Shown here in pieces: positions 33,901-41,614 of a stretch of 42,503 bases of DNA. Position numbers and translations under genes: made by a program. The DNA is taken from contig NW_019091394.1 of NCBI RefSeq assembly GCF_001949145.1, positions 1,523,961-1,566,463 on the forward strand, read 5' to 3'. The notes under the pieces were generated by a model. The model was not told the DNA's origin. It saw only the letters and a list, made by a program, of their open reading frames with translations, and searched no databases. The stretch's first letter is position 1, and each line of letters begins with the position of its first letter. The DNA comes from Acanthaster planci (lineage: Eukaryota; Echinodermata; Asteroidea; Valvatida; Acanthasteridae).

Positions 33901-36900
33901 CCTCCCTCTATGTCTGGCATCGATCGCACAGGGCCACAGTGAAACTTACCCCTACCCTCAGCTTCCCCATCAGCTATTTCCTCTTTCCGTTTATCATTGT
34001 CACTTCCACCTGCCTCGTCTTCTTTGGCATTTACATGGTGAGTATCAGGTCCCGATATCTCCCCTCCCCCCTGCCCCGCCCCCTTTCATGTTTTGGGGGG
34101 TGCTTGTCTCACTCGAGTGATGCCATTTGTTTCCCGCTGGAGCTGGAAACAGTTAGTGCAGAGCGATAACGCAATATATCTAACAACAAGGTGCCATACG
34201 GTACTTGGAGAATACTCGCCCCCTTTCTTGTTGGTGATATTGGATCATTTACACCTGTGTGCTTTGGTGCTAATTGTTGGGACTGATTGGAACTTGACTT
34301 TGTCAGTATGCACTCCGTTTGTTGCATGTCAGACGCTGCGGAAATTCACTTCATGGCGTACGCTTGCATGCTTTTTGTTTCTTACTTCCTCACGGAAGAT
34401 GTATCGTTTTCCTGACCGCGCTGTGCGCTTTGAAACTTTTGTTCAGATAATGGCACGGAAGACACGAAATCAACCCCTTCCACGATCATTGGAAATGATT
34501 TGCTACGTTCTCTGTGCGCCATCTATTCTTCAGCTGAATTTCACCCAGAACTCAATGTCTAGCCCGTCCCCAGAAAGAATCAAACAAAAAGTGTCGCTCT
34601 TCACTTCACTGATTCCTGTTGGAGGGATCTTTCCGGCTTAGTTTTACTCTTTTGTTTCCTCCCCTCAAACCCCCCCCCAAAAAACACGAAAATGCCGAAA
34701 TTTGCCTGAACCCAAGAAGCTGCTGGTGGAAAGGTTGCAAGATTTGACACCCCAAAACCCTTTGGACATCCCAGATAATGCATCTGAGTGGGTTTCCTTT
34801 TGCAGGTTGCTAAGTACGTGCGGGACAGGAGAAGACTGAAACGGTCCAGGCTGTCCCGCACAAACCTGAAGAAGATTCCGGTGAAGAAGTTTGTCAAAGG
34901 TGAGCGCTTGTCGGTCAGTTGCGTTCCATTGCTCAGCTATGGGTGCTGGGGATTTCTTTGTTTTTATATACTTCCCTTGTATGCTGTCCCAAATAAAAAA
35001 AACTGCAAGTCTGGTATGTTTTGGAGTTTCTTATTTCTGCCTGAACACCCCCAGTATGACCAAAGCTGTTCATTACAGTAAAATGTTTGCACCTGGCCGT
35101 TTTGCTGTAAGAGACTGGCACACCTGTCGAACATTTGAAATAATCCGCAACGAATTTCACAATGCTTGGAACAGTTGGCAAAAAAGTCATGCTTAATGTA
35201 GCAGAAAAACTGGCTAATCTTTAGCACTGTTTCATGGCTATGCTTGGCCTGGTTGTGCACATGGAGATTTCCATTGTTCTTTCACTTTGTTAAGCCAATT
35301 TTTCCTCCAAGGTAAGCATGCCTTTTGCCATGCAACACACAGAGCCTCTGTTAGTGTGAAATCGTGTGCCTAGCAGTGCTGTGAAATTGGGCCCAGTTCG
35401 GATTGCAAGCACATACCGCTGATGGAGATGGGGAACCGGGCGGTCAGCCCAGGTTTTCTGTGGTGTGCCAGTGAGCGGGTACTTTTGCACAGGGGCCGTA
35501 GAGAGCAGAAACCTGTCAAGCTTACTCAAGACATCGTCAATGCCCAGTGTACAATGCACATGAACCATCTGTGGCTGATTGTGTGTTCGCATGGTGCTCT
35601 CGCAGGTGATGAGTACGAAGTCTGCGCCATCTGCCTGGACGACTACGAGGATGGAGACAAGCTGCGCATCCTCCCCTGCAATCACGGTCAGTCTCCGTGA
35701 ACTCCACAGTACACTGGTCCATTAAGCCCCCTCCACTGACATGTCGACCAGTCGCAGCCTTGATTGTGCAGGCACACGCCACGCGCGCACTTTCGCTTGC
35801 TGCATGCGTCGGGGGAGGGAACACACTTACGATGTAGCGTAGGATGGGAATTTTGCACACATGCCGTCAGCCACGTGTACCGTGGTCGAGTTTTAATGGA
35901 TCAGTCTTTGTTCCACTGACCCCACGATGGTGGGTTTCAGTGAGCACAACGTTGTTCGACAAATTGATTTCAAAACAATGAGCCAGATTGATATTCCAAC
36001 AGCCCGTGCCCAAACTGGAGTCCGTCCAAGGTCATCCGTGAACAGCGGTGCGCGTACGCAAGGCCTGCCTTACCAGTGCAGCCATACACACTGACTCACA
36101 CTCACGCTTTGTTCTCAAATGACCTTTCCTTATTGAACCGGCCTGTAGTCTCTATTCATTTCGGGTTGAAGCTTTGTTCGGAAAGAAGAGGATGATTTCT
36201 CATCCCCAAACAGTTTGCTTCTACAAGGTGCTATATGTACACGGCAACTGCTTCTTGACAAGTTCCTTTATGGACAAACACCAATAAGGCTTGTTCATAC
36301 TTCAGGCAAATGGGAAAACGAAGTGAATTTGACGTCATGAAAACTTAGCAATGAAATTTTGCTCCAGTTAAAATGTATTCAACTTTTACAAATTCGCAAG
36401 GTGAATGTCTGATGTCACAAATTCGCATTCGCTTTTGCGCAAAGTATGAACCAGCCTTTACTTGTGACTATCTCTCTAGCCACTATTACTCATGAACACC
36501 AACCATGCGGCCATTGTATAACTATGTAACCAGTTTTTTGTTTGGTAAGTTGATTTTTAAGTTGAACGCACCCTCTTTTTGCAGCATTTCACTGCAAGTG
36601 TGTGGACCCTTGGCTTACCAACAACCGCCGCACCTGCCCAGTCTGCAAGCGAAAGGTGGTGCCTTCGGGCGAGCAAGACTCGGACGATAGTGACTCTGAT
36701 GAGGACAGCACAGCCAGCCCCACCGAGCACACTCCCCTGTTGGCCAGCAGTGGCTCCGGCCACCCGGTTGGGGCCAGGGGAAGGGCCGCGGGTGGAGGCT
36801 CCGAGAGTTCCTCGGTGGCCTCGTCCCCGGAGTTGAACGGGGCATGGGGCGGGGAGGAGCGGTCGGCCCCGGCCCCAGCCGGGGTCACCTTGGTGGACGC

Positions 36901-37162
36901 CTCAACTGCCATGACCGAGAACGACAGCGACAGCAACGACGACACCATCGACGGCAACTTGCTGGGGCGGTCCCCCATCAACGACTTGCCACACAGTGTT
37001 GACATCGTGACGCCCACTTTACACGCCGTGTCCAGTGACCTACTGGAGACTGACGTCAACCAGGACGTGGTTGACAACGGTGACAACATCCCCACTGTCC
37101 TGGTGGTCAGTGAGCATGCTGACCCTCTGGCTGAGAAGGATAGCGCAAATTTTGAGGTTTAA
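27786..37162 (+). CDS. RNF13: RNF13/RNF167-type PA-TM-RING E3 ubiquitin ligase (9 coding exons plus 1 alternative exon; 449 aa)
   Basis: The span starts at the acceptor of the first coding exon; translation starts at ATG 27803 (context gccATGg). Exons join in phase into 449 aa: signal peptide (about 1-30), lumenal protease-associated domain (about 35-163; cysteines 73 and 101; N-glycosylation sequons at N39, N83 and N160), one transmembrane helix (about 179-202), a basic juxtamembrane stretch ([13 protein letters not shown]), and a RING-H2 finger. The RING ligands are C237, C240, C255, H257, H260, C263, C275 and C278, with the usual P276. A Ser/Asp-rich acidic tail follows, with a dileucine motif TEHTPLL at 304-310, shared with vertebrate RNF13. 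The protein is somewhat longer than human RNF13 (381 aa), mainly in the disordered tail. The family resides in endosomes and lysosomes and ubiquitinates membrane or cytosolic targets through the RING. It is equally related to RNF13 and RNF167, presumably their pre-duplication ortholog. Confidence 0.95.
28475..28555 (+). CDS. RNF13: RNF13 exon 2: start of PA domain
   Basis: 81 nt, phase 0-0. It encodes [18 protein letters not shown], matching the N-x-S-x-TF-x-x-x-PA-x-FG-x-x-LP signature at the start of the RNF13 PA domain. Acceptor tctctcag, donor gtgaga. Confidence 0.92.
28955..29089 (+). CDS. RNF13: RNF13 exon 3: PA domain
   Basis: 135 nt, phase 0-0. It encodes [19 protein letters not shown] through [15 protein letters not shown], the core PA-domain (F/V)-x-L-I-x-RG-x-C-x-F-D motif. 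Acceptor gttttcag, donor gtaggg. Confidence 0.95.
29613..29953. repeat. Inverted-repeat-bounded segment in RNF13 intron 3
   Basis: aaccctcctatg (29614-29625) and its exact reverse complement cataggagggtt (29942-29953) bound about 340 bp rich in gtgcac/tgcac motifs. This could be a MITE; no target duplication is evident. Confidence 0.4.
30150..30272 (-). repeat. tRNA-like SINE head, second type (RNF13 intron 3)
   Basis: The minus strand shows an A-box-like TGGTAGCTCCCGATCG and a B-box-like AGGGTTCAAATCT in correct order and spacing, followed by unrelated body sequence toward 30150. The head differs from the other SINE-like copies in the window. Confidence 0.5.
30431..30521 (+). CDS. RNF13: RNF13 exon 4: PA domain
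   Basis: Acceptor ttttgtag and donor gtaagt. It encodes [20 protein letters not shown] and the following [10 protein letters not shown]. The NAQ-x-x-GY-x-A-x-IV block is a family hallmark. It ends one base into a Tyr codon. Confidence 0.95.
30617..30809. mobile_element. MITE with CCCTAACCTTCCCCA termini (RNF13 intron 4)
   Basis: accctaaccttcccca at 30617-30632 is matched in inverted orientation by tggggaaggttaggg at 30795-30809. Imperfect pairing continues inward (cacacag / ctgtgtg). There is no ORF. A second, gap-interrupted copy is at 23594. Target duplication is unclear. Confidence 0.7.
31304..31385 (+). CDS. RNF13: RNF13 exon 5: end of PA domain
   Basis: Acceptor cgatcag and donor gtaagg. 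It encodes [20 protein letters not shown] then KYNYTT. IPSVF(V/I)G is the conserved end of the PA domain. It ends two bases into a Gly codon that either alternative transmembrane exon can complete. Confidence 0.95.
32273..32378 (+). CDS. RNF13: RNF13 exon 6A: transmembrane segment, canonical-like version
   Basis: 106 nt. A strong acceptor (pyrimidine tract then ccccag) and donor gtaagt. The first base completes Gly, then [14 protein letters not shown] and [21 protein letters not shown]. The IPF-x-x-IVGIC core matches the vertebrate RNF13 transmembrane helix. It ends in phase 0, joining exon 7. Confidence 0.95.
32455..32460 (+). terminator. Candidate intronic poly(A) signal after exon 6A
   Basis: AATAAA 77 nt downstream of exon 6A. 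Reading through the exon 6A donor gives 26 further codons and a TAA that overlaps this hexamer. If used, it would yield a membrane-anchored PA protein without RING. The downstream GT-rich element is weak. Confidence 0.25.
33223..33310 (+). repeat. SINE-like head, copy 3 (RNF13 intron between 6A and 6B)
   Basis: gggagtcaggttgttgtgg, a B-box-like CGGGTTCGAATCTC and catgtggattgg follow the same order as the copies at 3070-3275 and 22312-22560. The body is truncated or diverged. Confidence 0.6.
33932..34037 (+). CDS. RNF13: RNF13 exon 6B: alternative (mutually exclusive) transmembrane segment
   Basis: Also 106 nt, with the same entry and exit phase as exon 6A. Acceptor tcgcacag follows a CT-rich tract; donor gtgagt. 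The first base completes Gly, then [14 protein letters not shown] and [21 protein letters not shown]. It aligns without gaps to exon 6A, sharing L, F, L-x-PFI, C and the final M. Inclusion with 6A would shift the frame, so it should be used instead of 6A. Confidence 0.82.
34806..34899 (+). CDS. RNF13: RNF13 exon 7: basic juxtamembrane linker
   Basis: Acceptor ttttgcag and donor gtgagc. It encodes [18 protein letters not shown] then [13 protein letters not shown], a positively charged cytosolic stop-transfer region and the LKK-x-PV-x-KF motif before the RING. Confidence 0.95.
35606..35686 (+). CDS. RNF13: RNF13 exon 8: RING-H2, first half
   Basis: Acceptor tctcgcag; donor gtcagt has an unusual C at +3, but phase and homology require it. 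It encodes [20 protein letters not shown] and ILPCNH: zinc ligands C237, C240, C255 and H257. It ends one base into an Ala codon. Confidence 0.93.
36585..37162 (+). CDS. RNF13: RNF13 exon 9: RING-H2 second half and C-terminal tail
   Basis: Acceptor tttttgcag; stop TAA at 37160-37162. It encodes [20 protein letters not shown] (remaining zinc ligands H260, C263, C275, C278), an acidic Ser/Asp stretch ([11 protein letters not shown]), the TEHTPLL dileucine motif, and a Gly/Ser/Ala-rich disordered tail of about 135 residues with little similarity to vertebrates. Confidence 0.95.
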
Positions 37163-39990
37163 AGTTTGATAAGCAGCTGTCCCAACGTTAATATCTTCTG
37201 TAGATCTTAATAACTTGATATCTTTGGAACTTTTTGCAAGGTCACTTCCACGGCACCCATTGTTCGCTCACCATCAAATGTTGTGCTCAATTCAGCATGC
37301 GCTTTGAATTCCAACCTGCATGGGTTTTTAACGTTGTTTTGACCAATTTTCAACAATGCCCATTTGAGACTGATGTTGGCGACCAGAAAAATGATTCCAG
37401 CATTGACCCCCAGAACTTAACACACAAGATCGCTAACGATTTAGGTGCTTGTTGCACTGTTGTAGCCTCCGTTCAAGCCTGCATTATTAGCAGCTAACAC
37501 CTGTCCTTGCAGAATACCCCCTAGGGTGTACGTAAAATCATTTTGAAATTGGATGATTGAGGACTGATAGGCTTAATAATCAAAGTTTACAACTTCTTCC
37601 AAATGACTTCAAGTAATTTAAGTCACTTTGTATTTCTAGACTTTCCGTATCTATACACATGAGATATTATTTTCCCTGCATGCAGGACTTATTGTCAAAC
37701 TGGAAGCTTTGATGTCGCATTTGATTGGAGAACATTTGCACTGCCATTTCCACAGTTGGACATGGACAAATCTGAGGAAACACCATTCCTGCGGGGCCAT
37801 CGCACTCGCGGGCACGTCTGTACTTGAGCGCGCGCGCGTCCACTTTTCGCAAGTCAGGACACCCTATTGGTCAGAGAGGAAGGTAACGCTCGTATACCAG
37901 CTGCTTGTGAACAGGATGACCCCGCAGTAATGGCTTCTAGTTCTTTTCGTCAGATTTGTGTATACAGCCAGCAATGAAAAATCTCAAAACATTGAGCCAT
38001 GTAAAGCTATCCATCATCAGTTGTTGCAACAAATCATGGCATCCACTGTGTCTAGATTCGATCAGAAACCAGAAATATTACCTCATTTGGAGACATGGGT
38101 TTGTTGCAACAGAGGTACTCAAAAGTAATCATCCGTCATTTAAATCATGGGTACTGCGATATTCTGCGTAATTTTTTTTGGGGGGGGTTGCATGTTGACA
38201 GAAGGATATGTAAAGTGATGGATGTATTTCCTTATTTCAATGATTACTGTAATATTTGTAAATGTACATATATGTTGTAATATTGTAAGCGTTCAGAAGA
38301 AAAACCACATTTTGCATTTTTCCTCCTGCCCTTGTTGGAATTTTAAATCACATTGAAGTAACAATAGAGATACCTTGTCTCTTTTCAGAAGGAACTGTAC
38401 GTTATTCGTGGTTTTGGAGAAATACACTTTTAGCAGTGATAGTGGGTGCAAGATTTCTGTGTAAACAGGTGTGTAGATGTCGGACTGATCTCGGTCAACC
38501 CAGCGCACAGAATCTAGTCTTCAAATCTCTTTATATGGTGTGGTGTTTGTTTACGGAGGGATAGCACAAAAGGTCTACTCGTGGTGTGGCCCTTTGGAAC
38601 ACAAGCTCTTACCAGAAAAACAGCTGCCGTGCACAACCCCTATATTTTAGTAGAATTTAATTTACAGATCTGTTTTGGCCCTGAAGTTTCTTTGCTCAAG
38701 GGACCCTCTCTGGACTCCTCGGGAAAAAGTGTGCAGCTTGAATCTTGCGCTGACTGTGCCATCTTTCAAAATGTGACAGAGACTGGATGGATTGTATGGA
38801 ACTGGGACACTTATACGAGTTTGCATGACGCTCCGTGCTCCTTGACGAATAGAACGGGGCAAGTTGAAGTGATGCACAAAATGTATCCGGGGTACCAAGC
38901 AAAATCAACCCCTGATGTTGGAACATTCAGAAAATGTAATGAGAAAAAAATACCGGTTGAAATGGTGCAAGGTATTGAATTTTATTGTGTCACTGAATTA
39001 ATTTTGTTTTATCGGCGTCATTTACTAGTAATGTGTGTTATATTTTGCTATTTGGGGGGGTCTACAAGAGGCTTTGTATTGCATCGTATATTGTTTTTCT
39101 TTTTCTTTTTTGTATAATTGTAGTGACTTGTTATTAATGCTGTATATGTATGGCACTGAGTAAATCACGTTTAATGTAGGATGCATAAGATTTTGGCTTG
39201 TATTCCTGGTTTCGCTGAGCAGTTTTATTTGCTTAGCGCCTGCTGTGGAATTGGCCCATGGTATTGATTGCATCAAGAAGTAAGATACCTCTTCGTTTGT
39301 CACATAGTGGTCAGTCACGTGTACCTGTGCAAGAGTGAACATGGTGAATGGGGCGGGGTTGTGGTTGGTCATGGGAGGGGGGAGTTTTGTCCCTCTGTCT
39401 CATCTGGACATTGCTGATTATTCACAAGCTTCTGGATCAATACAAAGTTTTCTTTTGCTGAAGTGGCGTCATGCAGAATGTCAAATGGGCAATTTCATCC
39501 ATATGTGGAAATTGGTTACACCGATTACCGACATTGCTAGTTGTAATCCAGTAGCGTTGAGAAATTGTCAAGAAATGAAAAGAGAAATAATGGATAGAAC
39601 CATCACCTCTTATTTCCACTTCAATTTTTTTGAGAAGCCTTTGCGTAGTGAATCATAAGTAACAATGAGTCGGTGATGGCATGACCAGTCTCCACCCTGC
39701 ACCTGTTGCATGGAATCGCCCAAATCCACGTTAGTCGCTAACATGTAATTTTACTCCTTGAAAATGTTGGATCTCATCATCTGCCATCATTGCATTTTGC
39801 CTCACAAATTTTTACCCACGGTACACTTGTAGCGGTGTAAAACACACACTAAGGATGGCAGTCACGATGCCTAAATTGTTGAATACTCTCTATTTTTGCA
39901 CATGACTGCATTGTTTTAAAAGTCCTCTCTTGACAGTATCGGTTTTCGGGAACTGATGAATTTGTAGGTAACTGTCATATAAATTGATAC

Positions 39991-40285
39991 AATGGGTGCG
40001 TTCGATTAGCTTACACGTGTAAGTCAAACTTACACGAGAGCGTTCTTTTAGCCATCACGTGATGTTCGCGCCTGCCGTGGTGTCAGCCACCACTACCCCA
40101 GCTGGCGAGCAGGTCTCTGGAGGCTGCTTGAGTGTAATGACGTCACAGATGGACTGTTCGAGTATGGACGTACATGATGGAATGAGGCGGGGACTTGACC
40201 TTTTTCCCAGAATGCCTTGGAAAACACACTGCAGCGTTTGATGAGCCACTGGTGTGTTCAGGGAAGCTAATCGAACGCACCCATT
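39991..40285. mobile_element. MITE with perfect 22-bp terminal inverted repeats inside RNF13 3' UTR
   Basis: aatgggtgcgttcgattagc + tt at 39991-40012 is exactly reverse-complementary to 40264-40285. About 250 bp of GC-richer internal sequence lies between, including a sub-terminal palindrome cttacacgtgtaag and no transposase. No clear direct target duplication was found. Confidence 0.85.
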
Positions 40286-40905
40286 TATGTAGTCACTTGT
40301 GTAATGCTCCTAGCAAATTATTTGTTACACCAGTATAAGTGGAGTACAAATGTATGTATCAAAATGTTTAAGAACGTATAATGTATATATGTAAAACACT
40401 TCCTCACCGATATTATTGATTTATTGAAATCCTATATTGCGGGTTCATTACTACGTTTAAAGGACTTTTAACAGCTGAATAGTGCTCTCTGTAAATGTTT
40501 CAAGTGGTCAGAAATCTACACATTCGTTTTTATTTGATCAACAATTCTTTGAATAGGTTATGTCCAGCTTATGAACAGTTCAGAACCAGTTATGTTTTAG
40601 AGACCAGAAACTATGTGACACAGATTGAGGTCCTTTTTCAATTTATTCAACTTTGTTGAGGGTTGTAGTTGCTCATTTGGGTTTTTTAATTTGGCTCAAT
40701 TCTGGTCTTTTTTTCCGCAAGTTTAAATCTCATCCAATTTTATAAATAATTTTGTAATTCCTGTATTTTTTTTAAAGACACTGTAATGTTTTTGCGAAGA
40801 GCTAAATTTGCTGCTGATTCATTTTTATATGGGAAAAATGGTAATTGTTACAGTGTGTAATGATGATTTGAATGACGCATGTTCACAGATACCTGAGTTG
40901 TCATG

Positions 40906-40911
40906 AATAAA
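40906..40911 (+). terminator. Candidate RNF13 poly(A) signal
   Basis: AATAAA in tcatgaataaagacg. A GT-rich segment (gggggtgtgttttgc) lies about 100 nt downstream. The next gene starts roughly 0.5 kb away, so transcript termination should occur near here. Confidence 0.6.
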
Positions 40912-41115
40912 GACGTGAAATGCCTGATTACATGGAGCTGTAGTTATGTACCTGTTTAATTTCTTGAGAAACTGACATTTGTTAAGTTGTTAAGATGTTG
41001 TTAAGATGTTGGGGGTGTGTTTTGCAACTTTTGACAGAATATTTTCTCTGGATGCATTTTGAGCGTAACATGCTGGATTTCTAAGAAAGTCGGCGTCGAA
41101 ATGTTATAAATCCAC

Positions 41116-41128
41116 CCGCCAGGGGGCG
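41116..41128 (+). promoter_or_regulatory. CTCF-like motif between RNF13 and profilin
   Basis: CCGCCAGGGGGCG matches the core CTCF consensus as I know it (CC-R-S-Y-AG-R-K-GGC-R) at every position. It lies about 200 bp after the RNF13 poly(A) signal and 340 bp before the profilin start codon. Motif match only; binding is not shown. Confidence 0.4.
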
Positions 41129-41215
41129 TATTGTATGAAAGTCGTCTGCCCGTGGAAGCTACATGTTGCCAGTCACGTTTTTGCCCGAAACCAGATTTGG
41201 TCTTACCACTGTGAA

Positions 41216-41400
41216 TGATGACCGTACGCGGCCGCTACCAGACGCTTATTTACCGCGCGTTGTAATTGTGTGGGCATCGCGTGTGCGGTACGCGCGCATT
41301 TTATGGAATATCGCCGGTACGGTCGGAAGTACGATCTGGGCATATCAGAGTAGGCAGTGTAGGCTACGTCAGTGAAACTGAAAGTGTTTGAGGCCGGAAA
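41216..41400 (+). promoter_or_regulatory. CpG-rich candidate promoter / 5' UTR of profilin
   Basis: CpG dinucleotides are dense here (tacgcggccgctaccagacg, taccgcgcgttg, tacgcgcgcat) compared with the surrounding AT-rich sequence. It is placed just upstream of the profilin ATG. There is no obvious canonical TATA box at a known start; the transcription start is not determinable. Confidence 0.45.
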
Positions 41401-41455
41401 GGTAGGACTGCTGTTATTTTGTCACCGAAAATTCAAGTCAAAAGGGAGCAGCAGC

Positions 41456-41614
41456 ATGTCTTGGGACGCTTACAAGGATTCCCTGGATGGTTACTACTGC
41501 GCAGAAATCCAGAGGCGCGGGGAGAAGGGATCGAGTCAACTCACGCACGTTGGGATTTTCGGTCTAGCGGACGGCAACCCGTGGATGTCAACGAACAAAC
41601 CGTGGTCGATAACG
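41456..41614 (+). CDS. PFN: Profilin, first coding exon (rest beyond window)
   Basis: ATG 41456 (A at -3) starts 53 codons ending in phase 0 at a consensus donor gtaagt. The start MSWDAYKDSL is the profilin N-terminal helix, with W3 and Y6, the conserved poly-proline-binding pair. THVGIFGLADGNPWMST matches the first two beta strands with the conserved Trp of the GxxW turn. Profilin binds monomeric actin, proline-rich ligands such as formins and Ena/VASP, and phosphoinositides, in the cytosol. The exon carries a longer loop (QRRGEKGSSQ) than typical vertebrate profilins. The frame is open upstream but no earlier in-frame ATG is evident. The remaining exons of this roughly 140-residue family lie after the window. 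Confidence 0.88.

Larger units (their letters stand above)
37163..40930 (+). other. Probable RNF13 3' UTR (about 3.8 kb)
   Basis: From the stop codon to the only AATAAA in this stretch (40906-40911). It is AT-rich with no recognised coding sequence. A 178-codon open frame at 38581-39117 has no recognisable homology. The MITE at 39991-40285 is embedded here. Confidence 0.6.

Noticed and set aside
34093-34641. 182-codon + strand open frame
   Set aside because: It starts downstream of exon 6B within the intron before exon 7, crosses no recognisable domain and has no acceptor/donor logic.
36589-37095. 168-codon minus-strand open frame opposite RNF13 exon 9
   Set aside because: A shadow of a GC-rich, Ser-rich coding exon; the + strand frame carries the RING and tail.
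41389-41407. Possible 5' UTR splice donor (ggaaag|gtagga) upstream of profilin
   Set aside because: No pyrimidine-rich acceptor is seen between it and the ATG, so an unspliced 5' UTR is simpler.
41372-41455. In-frame upstream extension of profilin
   Set aside because: The extension would need a GTG start. Profilins begin at MSW, and the ATG at 41456 has A at -3.
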